Of a stretch of DNA of 64,000 nt, positions 1-10,659 are shown in pieces. Source of the DNA: Tetragonia tetragonoides (Eukaryota; Streptophyta; Magnoliopsida; Caryophyllales; Aizoaceae); NCBI GenBank assembly GCA_038025085.1, contig CM076144.1, positions 39,219,001-39,283,000 on the forward strand. The letters are read 5' to 3'. A program made the position numbers and the translations under genes. How positions within the stretch are numbered: the stretch's first letter is position 1; the number at the start of each line of letters is the position of its first letter. A model generated the notes under the pieces. That model was given only the letters and a program-made list of their open reading frames with translations, did not search any database and was not told where the DNA came from.

Positions 1-635
1 GTATGTTATGGTAACTTGCAATGATTGTCGATTATTGTAGATAAATGCCTACCTACATTCTCTAAATTATCTACAAATTAAACGGCGATGTTTTAGATCA
101 TTGATCTGATTTTCTGAGTTTCTGTGATAATGGGCCTTAGCCCTTATTATATGGCAAGTTGGCAGCCGAAATTAATCTATTATATCTTTCAATTGAACTT
201 AAGCAAAAATAGATCACATTTCTCAGTAGACTCTGGAGCCAGACAAACGTAAAGTTACGTAACCGGTAACCCTGGTAAAATGTTACGTTTCTCCTAGTTG
301 GCTGAATCTCAAAACCAACAACAATAATGGTGTATCACTGATTCACTGGAGTGAAAATAACTCCAGAATCCAGATACAGTACGATGATTGGCTTTCTTAA
401 ATACACCTAACAAAGCACATGGTGACGGTGATGGTACAATTAGTGAGGGTGTGTTCTCCCCAACTTGTTTTTATTCAGACCGACCTATGAAGGAAGGAGA
501 GTAACCTCACACACACAAGTCAAACGGGAGTCCGTCTAAAACCAATTAGCAATAAGAGGAGTAGCCCACTTATATATTGGTGTTTCTCATTCAAATATTT
601 CCATGTGGGACTCGAGTCCTCACTTTACTTTAACA
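1..635. other. Intergenic sequence, no gene seen
   Basis: No coding exon is recognisable here. Positions about 505-620 look like a block that recurs at many loci in plant genomes as part of LTR-type repeats, with a short TATA-like run near 570 and a 'tgtgggact' tail. That resemblance is from memory and was not tested. The first 200 bases could be the 3' flank of a gene lying outside the window. Confidence 0.35.
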
Positions 636-1198
636 TCAACGTTAATAAATTTAAATTTTTGCGAGAAATCCCCTTTTTAATTTTTTTTTTTTGCGGGAAA
701 TCCTCCATTATATATATTTAAAACGTCCTGCCCATCACTCCATTATTTCTCAAGTAGGTCTATTATGGTCATGTTTGTAGTGTGTTACTCATTATATCTC
801 CAATTAATGACCCGCTTCAGGCACATGACCATATACCCACCCCCTCCATTGTTTTACTAATTGAATTGGACGAATTGAGAACCAGCTGCAAATTTCTTGA
901 ACGTTTTACTGACATGAGGGTGAAGACAATGAAGACATGTCATAGAAATTGGGGATGGGAGGGCTTTAATACGTGAATTTGAGTTTAACGAGTTAATAGA
1001 GGGAGGGGGTGGGTAAATGGTCATGTGCCTGAAGTGTGCCATTAAGTGGGGTATATTGGGCAACACACTACAAATAGACCTGATTGAGAAATAATGGGTT
1101 GACAAGAGGGACGTTTTTAATATAATAGAGGGTTTCACGCAAAAAAAAATTAAAGAGGAGGGTTTCTCGCAAAAACTTAAATTTAATGGAGGGTTTTT
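636..1198. mobile_element. Foldback element with ~215-bp terminal inverted repeats (Mutator-like MITE)
   Basis: The left arm (about 636-855) and the right arm (about 985-1198) are inverted copies. Both contain, in mirrored order, the segments TTTTTGCGAGAAA, CCATTATTTCTCAA, TAGGTCTATT, GTAGTGTGTT and CAGGCACATGACCAT. The short spacer has no coding capacity. Long arms with almost no interior are typical of foldback or Mutator-like non-autonomous elements. I could not fix the exact ends or a 9-bp target duplication. The two open frames inside it are shadows of the repeat. Confidence 0.55.
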
Positions 1199-1230
1199 GT
1201 CAATTTTAACTTAATTTTATTTATAAAAAC

Positions 1231-1927
1231 CAGGGGTGAGCGCAACTGGGTACCCACCGGATATTGCACTAATCAGAATTGGAATTGGATCCACCGGTTT
1301 CTAATTCGTAGGAATTGGAATTGGAATTGGAATTGATTGCACCGGTTCCTAAATCTTAGAAATTGGAATTGGATCCACCGGGTACCCACCAGTTCCTGGG
1401 TACCCAAGTCCATATCAAATCCAATTTTTATTAATTTTTAAATTAAATAAATGTATTATTTAATAATAAAAAAAACATCAACTACAATATTATGCTAACA
1501 AATACTCCTAATAAAGGAAGGAGTATTAGTTTTACGAAAATACCACAAACATAAAATCAAATACTACAATCAAAATACTTAACATTGTAAACCAAATTTT
1601 AGATAACATATACAATCATTTAATTATTAATATACAAATACAATCTTAAAAACATTAAAATTGCAAATACAGTTTTTTAAACCACTAACCTTACTAGAAA
1701 ATCGCAATTCATTAGTCCTAGCAAAGGAAAAAGTCTTATAATTATTTTTTCACTGGGTACCCAATCGGTTCCCAAAAGTCAAGAATTAGAATTGGAATTG
1801 GTTGGTACCGGTTCCTATTTTTGGAAATTAGAATTGGAATTGGTTGACCAATTGCGATTCCGAAACTACCGGTTTCAAACCGATTCTGGTTCCGATTCTG
1901 GATACCCGGATTTTCTGCTCACCCCTA
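1231..1927. mobile_element. hAT-type MITE upstream of the first CPT gene
   Basis: The left end CAGGGGTGAGC mirrors the right end GCTCACCCCTA, and both continue into related sequence (ACTGGGTACCC / GGATACCCGG). The 8-bp direct repeat ATAAAAAC flanks it at 1223-1230 and 1928-1935. An 8-bp duplication with a (T/C)AGGGGTG terminus fits the hAT superfamily. The interior is AT-rich with GGAATTGG repeats and no transposase. Its right end lies only about 15 bp from the TATA box of the downstream gene, so it forms most of that gene's upstream region. Confidence 0.8.
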
Positions 1928-1941
1928 ATAAAAACCCTAGG

Positions 1942-1950
1942 TTATATAAA
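1942..1950 (+). promoter_or_regulatory. TATA box of CPT gene 1
   Basis: TTATATAAA lies 74-82 bp before the first ATG (2024), immediately downstream of the hAT MITE target duplication. It is the only good TATA motif between the MITE and the ORF, so transcription probably starts near 1975. Confidence 0.55.
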
Positions 1951-2023
1951 TCCCCTTCAAATCTGCCATTGATCAACCGTGTTTTGCTTCCCACCATAGA
2001 GAAAGATAGTAGGAAAAAGGCAA

Positions 2024-5000
2024 ATGGGCACTTTTCAGAATTTCTGGTCAAGCTCATGCATCATGGGAACATCACAAAAAAGCATAATTATTCCAAGTTC
2101 CATTCAACCATCCCAGCCTTTTATTGTGTCAAGGAGTAATAACACCAATAACAAAAATTATCCATACAAATATACTATGCTAGCTTTCCCCAAGTGCTAC
2201 TTGCCATTTTGTTCAAGAACAGATAATGCCAGCATCCTCAAGCAAGCAGACCACGACATGATAGGAAAATCATCCATCGACGACAACGACGACGAGGAGG
2301 AGGCCGGTAATAACGACGATGGATTACCGGGGAGACTGCAAAGAGAACTGATCATGCCAAGTCATGTGGCGGTGATAGCGGATGGAAATAGAAGGTGGGC
2401 TAAGCAGAGAGGTCTTTTCCCTGTAGAAGGCTATAAGGCTTGCCTTGACGCTTGTAGGGAACTGGTTCGTTTGTGTGCAAAGTGGGGGATCCCGGTTGCC
2501 TCTATTTTCTTATTTTCCGTAGAGAATTTTTACCGTCCAAAAGTAAGTATTTCTTTCCTTCTTTTATATCTCTCTTTCAATTAGCGGTGAGTACGGGCCC
2601 TAACGGGTATGGACCTGAAATTGGCCCTGGCAATATCAATTTTGGGTTCCAAAATTCAAACTTATTGTAATCGATTTTAATTTTGGGTATTATTTTTTCG
2701 GTTCCATTACCGAGTGGATACCTGTTGGGATCAAATATTTTTTGAGTGACTAGTGCTGGGATCAATTTTGATATCCAGATCAGGTTCCAAAATTAACATT
2801 GGTATTGGAATTGGCCCCAATACAATAACTGCTATTATATATTGACTTAGTTTTGCTATCACATACTTGTACATTTCAAAATCTGCTATCTACTTTTCCT
2901 TGACAGGAATTCAATGAGAGTTGATTTTCTAACAAAAAATCCTTATTTGTCATTGCTTTAACTGTGTGTGTGTGTAAACCTTTATTTGCCATTGCTTTAA
3001 CTGTGTGTGTGCGCGCGCGCGTGCGTGTGCGTGTGCGTGTGCGTGTGTGTGTGTGTGAGTGAGAGAGAGAGGATCGACAAATGAAATTATTTAGATTGCT
3101 TAATGTAAATCAGAAATTACTTAACGTAATTTTTTTCCAATAATACCCCTAACCATTTTGTCACCCATTTTCTACTCTCCCTCGTTTCTCTTTACCAGTC
3201 CCCTAACTCTTTTCTCGTCTAAGCCGGATTTGAGTGGCTGAAATTGACAGCGGCTGAGGCGTGGTGGTAGAGTTGGTGGATGAGAGTGCATGAAGAGAGA
3301 GAAAGACGTAAGAGAGGAGGCAACAGGAGAGAGAAAAAATGGCGCAAGGGGTGGGGGAGGTGGGGAGTTTGTCGGTGGGGCTGGGTGCCGGGGGTGGGGG
3401 CTGCGGCTGGGGCGTGGCGGTTCGCCGGAGGGCTGGGGTCGTTGGTGGGGCCTGGGCGCCTGGGAGTTTCTGGGGTTTTGTATTTCGGAAATCGGGTTAC
3501 AGGGTCGGATGTTTCGCCTGTGGCTGGAAGTGGAGGGTACAGGCTGGGGTCGTGGGGGTGGGGGCGGGGGCGGGTGGTCAAGGATCTAGGGGCGGCGTTT
3601 GATGGTTGCCGGCTGGGCAGTGAAAGCACAACGATATATTGGGGTATTCACCTCTTATTTGCTTTATTAAGAAAAATGAAAAAATAAAAAATAAAAATAA
3701 CGATATGTAAACACTCCCCCTACTTGATGCTTATGCCATTGCAAGATTTGTATCTGTTAACCCAGATCTTTAGTTGTTAGTATCAGTTTGAGAAAATATT
3801 AATCGTCCTTCTCTGGTTGATGTATCACAGATCTAATGATGACTAGTGGTAATGTGTGTTTCATTTTTCTACTTTTAAGATTGTGTTAAAATCTTCTGAA
3901 AGAATGGCAGTTGATGGCTTGATGCGTATCATGGGAAGAACAATTTTTCTACCTTGGGATTGTGTTAAATTTGAGGTCTTTCGCACAAAGAGCGAATCAT
4001 AATACTGAGATTTGAGAGGAAATAGAATGAGAAGGAGATATTTCACGAATAAAAAAGGTAGTTTGGTAAATTTTGTGTCAAAAAGATTTACGTTAAGTAA
4101 TTTGCGATTTACGTTAATAAATATATAGGTCACCATGTACTAGTGGTGATAGAGATTTTCGATCACCACCTACTATTAGAAGGAATTTTTTAGAAAGGAG
4201 AATAGACAAAAATGAATCAACAAAAAGAAATTAGAGACTCATTTTGTCTCCATTAATTCATTACCTATAAAATTATTATTTTTTTTCGGTAAAGAATTGT
4301 TTGAGAGATATGAGACTCTTTCATTGATTTTGATGTGGAATATGCAGGGAGAGGTCGACTATTTGTTGTTGGCTTTCCAAAATGCTTTGAAGAATGAGCT
4401 CAAATTTTTTATGAGGCAAGTATATATATTTTGAATACAGTTCTGTTTGATTCAACTTAATTTTACTTAAACTAAGTTCAGTTCAGTTAAGTGTATTCAG
4501 GTTATGTGTAACTTTATCACTCAAATTACTTTTTGTTCCGAAATAATTTAATGACGATAACTATGTCATCGACAGATCTCAAAGCATACTTTCAAATAAG
4601 TCTATTATTGAATTTGTTTGGACAAATTTTAAATGGTTAACGATCAAGTTAAAAAAATCAATTCTGTTCAGGTCACGTGTAACTTTATCACTCATATTAC
4701 TTTTTATTCCAAAATAAATTAATGATGATAATTATGTCGTCAGAAATATCTCAAAACATCTTTCAAATGAGTCCAAAATTGAATATGTTTGGACGAATTT
4801 TAAATGGTTAACAATCAAGTTAAAAAAATCAATTCAGTTCAGTTGATCATTTAAGTTTCGTTCAGTTCAATTTTTTCCAGGTGAATCAAACGTAACTTTG
4901 CCATACTCGGGCATACTGTATATAGACATAGGGTATAATCAATTTCAGCTAAGTTTTACATTAAAGTTAGAGTATTCAACTGTAGCAATTAAAATATAAG

Positions 5001-6467
5001 TTATTCATGCAATTTTTCAAATTCAACAAGCAAAACTACTAATTTCACTACAAAAAAACCTGCAAATTTGTTGCGGAAAAATACCGCAGTTAACAATCCA
5101 AAGCCGCTGTCAAAAACGTCCAACGACGGATTTAATCCGTGGCAATTTACCTTAACGCTGGCAAATTTAGCGGCGAGAATTTTGGAATCCGCGGTTGAGG
5201 TCAGCGACGAAAAATACCATTTCCGTCACTGAGAACTAAAATTAAAAAAAAGAAAAAAATTTCATCGCTGGGAGAGCTCTGCTGGGTTGCTGACATATAC
5301 CATCAGGCCCATGCGGTACCCCACACATCCCAGCTAAATTCGCTAGGATTCGAACCAAACTCCCCTGCTCGCGCATGTGAGCTTTCTACCATTGAGCCAG
5401 CTGACAACACTTCAATATATGACATGAAACATTATATTTAAGGTGCATCAACGCGAAGCAAAAAAAACAAAAATTAACAGCGAAAATATATTTCCGCTGC
5501 TGATTAGCAACGGATTAGCATTATTCCGCCGCTAATCAGCGGCTTGAATATATTTCTGTAGCTAGTTTTTATTTATTAATTTTTTAAATTATAATTAGCC
5601 GCGGAAATTCCCTATTCCGTAGCTAATCAGCTGCGGAAATGTGTTTCGTAGCTAATTAGCTGCGGAAATGTGTTCTGCATCTGATTTAGCTACAGAAATA
5701 TATAATCCGTAGCTAATTTGCGTTTTTTTAGTAGTGTTTGTTACGTTCCATAGCAACTTTCAACTGTTTTTTACTACTAATTATTGGTACCGTATTCTAA
5801 CGAAACACCCGTTTGTGCCAAACATAGTCATCCGGTACACACTACATACACATATTTTTGTTAAAATAAATTATAAATAACATAATTATTAATTATTCCA
5901 GTTAAACCATGTATATAACACTGTACTATATCCCCAAAACATTACTATATCGCCTAATTTCATTGGACTTGAATTGTTGAATCACAAAGCAGACAAGGAA
6001 CTCGAGTTTCAGTGATTGGAGATACCTCTTCACTTCCCATTTCATTGAAAGAAGCAATTGAAGACGCTGAAGAAGCAACAAAGAATAACACCAAATTGCA
6101 ACTGTTGTTAGCAATGGGTTATAGTGGACAAAATGACATTACACAAGCTTGTCAAAGCATTGCTACCAAAGTGAAGGATGGTGTCATTAAGCCCGAAGAT
6201 GTGACCAATTCATTGATCGAACAAGAGCTTCAAACTAATGTGTCCAATATGCCTTCCCCTGACTTGCTCATACGAACCAGCGGAGAGTTGCAGGTTAGTA
6301 ACTATTATCTTTGGCAAGCCGCCTACACTGAGATGTACTTTACCTCCACACTTTGGCCAGATTTCGGTGAGGATGAATTTATGAAGGCGTTGCGCTCGTT
6401 TGCCTACTCTCTCCGTTCCTATGAAACTCTATCATTTGCTTTTGGCACAAATATCAAGGCGAACTGA
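2024..6467 (+). CDS. cis-Prenyltransferase (dehydrodolichyl/polyprenyl diphosphate synthase-like), gene 1
   Basis: Exons 2024-2542, 4348-4415 and 5993-6467 join in frame to 353 residues. A second ATG at 2063 has the better context (A at -3, G at +4) and would give 340. The family condenses isopentenyl diphosphate units in cis onto an allylic primer. Visible signatures are HVAVIADGNRRWAKQRG (region I), LCAKWGIPVASIFLFSVENF, VSVIGDTSSLP, GYSGQNDI and PDLLIRTSGEL...SNYYLWQAAYTEMYF (region V). The Ser/Asn-rich N-terminus with an acidic DDNDDEEE stretch may be a plastid presequence, which is inference. Exon 2 is 68 nt, as in gene 2. Intron 2 starts with GC (AG|GCAAGT), where the paralog has GT. 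Odd point: the second conserved Arg of region V (SGE-x-R, Arg200 in E. coli UppS numbering) is Gln here (SGELQVSN). Intron 1 holds a Pack-MULE-like insert and intron 2 a CACTA element. The frame is intact, but activity is uncertain. Confidence 0.88.
2941..3072. repeat. (GT)n/(GCGT)n/(GA)n microsatellite with a preceding short direct repeat
   Basis: A 30-bp unit beginning TTATTTGYCATTGCTTTAAC is present twice (from 2943 and 2981). Each copy runs into a GT tract. The second tract is a long compound GT/GC/GA repeat at 3001-3072, within intron 1 of CPT gene 1. Confidence 0.85.
3093..4122. mobile_element. Pack-MULE-like insert with GC-rich interior in CPT intron 1
   Basis: The ends are inverted repeats of about 38 bp. 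The left end reads CTTAATGTAAATC then AAATTACTTAACGTAA. The right end is the mirror TTACGTTAAGTAATTTGCG then TTTACGTTAA. Between them, 3220-3610 is strongly GC-rich, unlike the AT-rich surroundings, and has overlapping open frames on both strands (for example 3280-3687 + and 3219-3629 -) rich in Gly/Arg/Trp or Pro/Ser. A GC-rich block inside inverted repeats is the usual look of captured host coding or promoter sequence. I do not recognise the source gene and found no clear 9-bp target duplication. Confidence 0.5.
5046..5736. mobile_element. Non-autonomous CACTA (En/Spm) element in CPT intron 2
   Basis: The left terminus CACTACAAAAAAAC mirrors the right GTTTTTTTAGTAGTG, flanked by the 3-bp duplication TTT (5043-5045 and 5737-5739). 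Subterminal repeats of the type GCGGAAAT / ATTTCCGC recur in both orientations near both ends, as expected for CACTA transposase-binding sites. There is no transposase ORF. It lies wholly inside intron 2 of CPT gene 1 and carries a tRNA-like module at 5341-5405. Confidence 0.88.
5341..5405 (-). other. tRNA-like module inside the CACTA element
   Basis: On the minus strand, TGGCTCAATGGTAGAAAGC (box A-like) is followed after about 25 bp by GGTTCGAATCC (perfect box B). The spacing and motifs match an internal RNA polymerase III promoter or a decayed tRNA. The acceptor stem does not close convincingly, so I do not call a tRNA gene. Confidence 0.5.
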
Positions 6468-7121
6468 TTTGGGCACTTGCTTTTTTCCCTTATACCCGCA
6501 ACATTAATGACGGTATGGGGAGAGTAGATGTAAGTTAAAATTTTACAAAAGTAAGGGCAAAATGGTATTTTACTAGGAAATTGTTTTATCATAAAGAGAA
6601 ATGTTAGATTTTTATAGAAACATCCCAAATAGGCAAATAGTATTTCACTAGGAAATTGTTTACCAGCACAAAAAGAAATGGTAAAATTTTATAAAAATAT
6701 CCCAAATTGACAAATGGTAGTATTTCATATGAACGGATGGAGTATAATGTTATGTCTTTATTATCATTGGAACTAGAAAAAGTTGTTGGGTTGTTGCTAT
6801 TTGTATTTCACTTTGTATTGTTGTGTGATGTAATCTTAATTAAGTAATGACTACTTACATGCTCATGAAATATATGAAAGGCATGCTAAAACGTTTACTT
6901 TGGTTTCCCAATGTTTATTACAACAACAACAACAGGACAATATTGGTAATTAAATCCACCATTAGCCAAGGTCGAGGGTTCGAATCTCGTCTTAGATATT
7001 GAGTAATCTTAAATTTCTTGACCATTTGTTTTACCCTTTATTTGATGAGGTGCCCACAAACCAGCGAGGTAAATAATCATCGTAGTTTACGGTGAATACC
7101 CTTAGTATGACAAAAAAAAAA
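6468..7121. other. Convergent spacer between the two CPT genes
   Basis: This is the 3' flank shared by two tail-to-tail genes. It holds two related segments containing TTTCACTAGGAAATTGTTT and TTTTATAAAAATATCCCAAA-like text (about 6565-6640 and 6640-6720), which form a local tandem duplication. Near 6955-7000 there is a box B-like GGTTCGAATCTCG in a tRNA-derived SINE-like context. No coding sequence was found. Confidence 0.45.
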
Positions 7122-8919
7122 TTATTTTCCAAAGCGCCTACCCCTCTGCTGAAAGGAGAGCAAAGCCTTGATAAAATCAGCTTCTCCAAACGCTGGCCCA
7201 TAAATATCGGTGAAATAGAACTCAGTGTAGGCCATTTGCCAGAGCAAGAAGTTGGTAAGTCGGAGCTCGCCGCCTGCCCGGATCATCACATCTGGGTAGG
7301 GAAGCACACGACCGGATGCAGTATTAATCCAAAGATGTTGTTCCATAAGAGCCTTGTCAATGTCATGAGGCTCAATGTGACCGTCCTTAACCATGCTACC
7401 AATCTTTCTTGTGGCCTGGATTATGTCCCTTTGTGACCCATAATTTATAGCCCAAACAAGGTCAAGTTTTGTAGGGTAACTTTTTGTTTCACCTTCTACG
7501 TGTTTTATCATCTCTTGTAATGACTTTGGAAGTTCTGAGAGTTCTCCAATTGCCGAGAATCGCATTCCTTGCCTGTTCTCCAATTATATAGGAATGTGTG
7601 AATGTCAACATTTTGACATGATTTTTAGGTTCGTCCAAGTATAGAGCAAAATATTAAACTTACCCCTTGAAAATCTCTAGGTTATCTTCCAAGTAACTTT
7701 CCAATTTCTCGAAGAAAGCATCAAGGTCTTCCTGCAAATCCGACGTGCTTGTAAGTGTTGATGAAATAGATAGTGGTCAGAAATACTAGGAAACAAAAGG
7801 AGAAGGGCTTGTTAATGTTGTTGTATAGACTTAGTGAATCTCATCTCTTACGCAGATCAAGCATCCGATTCATGCAAATAGAGACACGGTTTGATGGAAA
7901 CACTTTATCCCTTTCTATACTAACACATTGCGCTTGGCTCAAGGTGAACATGCATGTTGTTTCAACCCAAAAAGAACCTACTGTATATCGAGTGATTGCC
8001 TGATGTAGGATTGCCTAATTGAAAAAAAAAGAGATCTACCGACATAACTTGCATTTAGTGTAAGCCTCTATTGAGCCAAAAATAAAATAAAATAAAATAA
8101 AATATTGAGTAGTGTTTATTAGTGTAAATAATGTATTATAATACCTTTTTTTAATTGAGACATAAAACTTGAAGGGATTAGAAGTTTAAGACAGTCTTTT
8201 TTTTTTTTGGAGTGGAAGTTTAAGACAATAGTATTGGATACAACAACATTTTAAGAACACAATATTTATGCCCAGAAGGCCTTGGTTTAATAAATTTTTA
8301 CGATTGAAGTTTTTTTTTTTTTTTTGAGTGAACGATTGAAGTTTACTTTTGGATGCATTATTAGATTTCAGATTCGATTTTTGAGCCCACATCTCCAATT
8401 GTTTATAAATTTATAATACTCCGTTTTTGCCTATGTGCCTATTTTGGACCAAAAGAGAAGTATATATTAACATTTTTAGCTAAAAGTTAATTAAGCCCAA
8501 AGAATCTTGATAATTAACAAAACATATATACATGTACATATACTTACTTTGGGGCGTCCCATGTTTTCAACGGTACTAAACAAAATGGAGGCAACTCCAA
8601 TACCATATTTAGCACAAAGTTGCGCTAACACCATGCTCGCATCAAAGAAATATATGTAGTCAAGTTCTTTGCCTTTAGACCTACACCATCTCCGGCTCCC
8701 ATCCAAGATCGCCGCCACATGTTTTGGCAGCGATTCTCGACGGAGACCGGGTGGCAACCCGTCATTTACATCGGCGTTTTCGGAGCTACGTTGTAACAGC
8801 GCCTGTGAATTGGTGCAAAAAGACACTGTTTTGACATTGTGTAACCTGGGTTTAGGAAAATAGTGTAAGAGACTTGTTGTAATAGGAGCAGCAACTACTG
8901 GTCTTTGCAAATTCAACAT
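7122..8919 (-). CDS. cis-Prenyltransferase-like protein, gene 2
   Basis: Exons 8919-8548, 7731-7664 and 7572-7122 (minus strand) join in frame to 296 residues. The 68-nt middle exon and both intron phases match gene 1, proving paralogy. Conserved parts are LPKHVAAILDGSRRW, GIGVASILFSTVENMGRPK, MRFSAIGELSELP, INYGSQRDI and IRAGGELRLTNFLLWQMAYTEFYF, ending SFQQRGRRFGK. Here region V keeps the Arg lost in gene 1. Odd points: the DGN of region I is DGS, and the GHKAG-like region II segment is replaced by KELDYIYFFDASM. That makes the stretch two residues shorter than in gene 1, so primer or Mg-diphosphate binding may be altered. No stop or frameshift is seen. The short N-terminus is Pro/Ser/Thr-rich and possibly a transit peptide. 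It could be a functional divergent CPT or a recently silenced copy. Confidence 0.82.
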
Positions 8920-9190
8920 TGTGTATATATTATGCTTACTTTGCTCTTCTATAATTGGTTACAAATAGTTGAAATTTTTTTGCAATTGGTTAGCTGAAAT
9001 TGACAAACTGATCGGATCTACTATATAACCCACATATGGGGGAACAGGCAATAATTTGACCACTTGCGAGTTGGGCCCGATAGGGTCTGTTAGCACTGGA
9101 CGATCATGACACTCATGACGATCCTTTGCTAGTACCCAAAAATGGTACATGCCCCCATGCCCCAACAGGACAAACAACTTGTGAGGCCCC

Positions 9191-9226
<36 letters not shown>

Positions 9227-9310
9227 AAATTTGTTGCCAAAAATAAAAGAAGGGAAATTTGATCTATATGATGAATTTCTGAACTTCACAACTCACGTGG
9301 TCCGATAATA
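8920..9310 (-). promoter_or_regulatory. 5' flank of CPT gene 2, re-used elsewhere in the window
   Basis: The sequence upstream of gene 2 holds a poly(A) run (9187-9224). Segments such as GCTCTTCTATAATTGGTTAC and ATCGGATCTACTAT recur at 10.5-10.64 kb. Segments such as TACCCAAAAA, CAAGTTGTGAGG-like and GAATTTCTGAAC recur at 23.4-23.6 kb. These are duplicated flanks of CPT copies. No clear TATA box could be assigned. Confidence 0.5.
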
Positions 9311-9902
9311 TTAGAAAAATCACTAAGGTACCCCGCCAACAAGATAAATGTGCTTAACTGACCGAGTCATCATTAAAAATACTCAGATGTCGGCGAAAAA
9401 TATTATTATGCCAAGTTGGTCAGGGAGTCGATTTAAAATGTCAATATGATAATTCGAGAGGTAAAAACACTAGTAAGTGACTCACATGCGGAATACGTAA
9501 GGTCACATTGGTCCCATAAACCTATAATTTAGTCGAAACTGCTTTAGGGGGGTCGCGACTAGGTTTTATAGTTTATTAGAGTTACTGAACTAAAGTGATT
9601 TTTTATAGGAGTTCCTTACAATATATTTGAGATAAACTTGAGGAGATTTTATCCAAAATTTCCTAATAGTTTACCTAAATAATCTGTAATTTGTCATATG
9701 TTACAAAGATAATCTCAAATTTCGAAATTTACAAAAGTATTTCCAAGTTTCACCCCGCCACGCATAAGCATTTTAATGATTATTGGTGTTAATAAGTCCG
9801 TGTGAACTCCTACCCATTGTGGCATTAGTCTTAGTTTAATTAAAGTTAAATAAACCTTAACGCTAGCTCAAACTTCATGGGCCGATTGAGAGATCATCAT
9901 TG
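9311..9902. other. Intergenic, no feature seen
   Basis: AT-rich sequence without recognisable coding motifs or repeat termini. It lies between the gene 2 flank and the degenerate CPT copy. Confidence 0.4.
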
Positions 9903-10640
9903 TAGGCCTAATACCAGAGAAAGAAGTTGGTATTAAGCCGAAACTCGTCACCCGTTTGGATAATCAGATTTGGGTAGAGAACTATGCACCGAGAGATAAT
10001 GGGCCAAAGTTGTTGTTTTATTAATGTCTTGTAAACGTCATGAGACTCAATGCTCTCTATGTTAGTTCCAAGTTTTGTTAAGTGGATTGTCCCACACTGG
10101 TGAACAAAGAGTCAAACGGTCAGAGAGTATTGAATGTTTATAATTATCTTATTACACTCATAATAAAAAGTGTGTGAATCTTATTTTTTTAGGCCAAGTA
10201 TCAAACAATTGATGGACAGTACATGCTACTAAGGCCCTCTTCTTTTCAATTTCTCCCTGAAATATTCAGTAAATTTCAGTTCAATTCAGTAAATTTCAAT
10301 TTAGTCTAGTAAAAAGAAGTTCAGATCAGAAAAATTCAGTACAGTTTGATAAACTGAAGTGTAATTTTACTCTTTGTAATTGTAGATTCAGTTCAGTTCA
10401 GTAAATTTCAGTTCAATAAGTATTATGCAGATAAGTTTAGTAAAAATAAGGTGAGTAGAACAGGTCTTACGAGTACGTAAAAAATTTGCGGTGACCTAAT
10501 CGATTGTACCAACTACTGGTGTTTGCAAATGTAACATTGTTGTGCATTATACATGCTTGCTCTTCTATAATTGGTTACTAGAATAGTGAAATTTGCAATT
10601 GGTTAGCTGAGACTGATATATCGGATCTACTATCCAATAT
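9903..10640 (-). pseudogene. Degenerate third CPT copy (minus strand)
   Basis: Positions 9903-10051 align by eye to gene 2 exon 3 (7226-7380). Shared landmarks on the plus strand are AGAAGTTGGTA, ATCTGGGTAG / ATTTGGGTAG, AAAGTTGTTG and GTCATGAGACTCAATG. Positions 10510-10640 align to the gene 2 start and 5' flank, including the equivalent of the start codon (minus-strand peptide MLHLQTPVVG versus MLNLQRPVVA) and GCTCTTCTATAATTGGTTAC. Exon 2 and most of exons 1 and 3 are gone, and the remaining frame is interrupted. A MITE (10233-10466) sits in the middle. The gene order and strand match gene 2, so it is a tandem duplicate that died. Confidence 0.72.
10233..10466. mobile_element. Harbinger/Tourist-like MITE (CAGTAAATTTCAG repeats)
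   Basis: The left end GGCCCTCTTCTTTTC and the right end GAGTAGAACAGGTC are imperfect inverted repeats, flanked by TAA on the left and TTA on the right. The interior is built from tandem CAGTAAATTTCAG-type units. It resembles the better-preserved elements at 21152, 24081 and 45717. The mismatched 3-bp flank makes the exact ends uncertain. Confidence 0.5.
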
Positions 10641-10659
10641 ATATATATATATATATATG

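Noticed and set aside
857..1138. 93-codon minus-strand ORF
   Set aside because: It falls across the inverted arm of a foldback element and has no family motif.
3219..3687. Gly/Arg- and Pro-rich ORFs on both strands
   Set aside because: GC-rich captured block in a transposon-like insert inside an intron; overlapping frames on both strands reflect composition, and no protein family is recognised.
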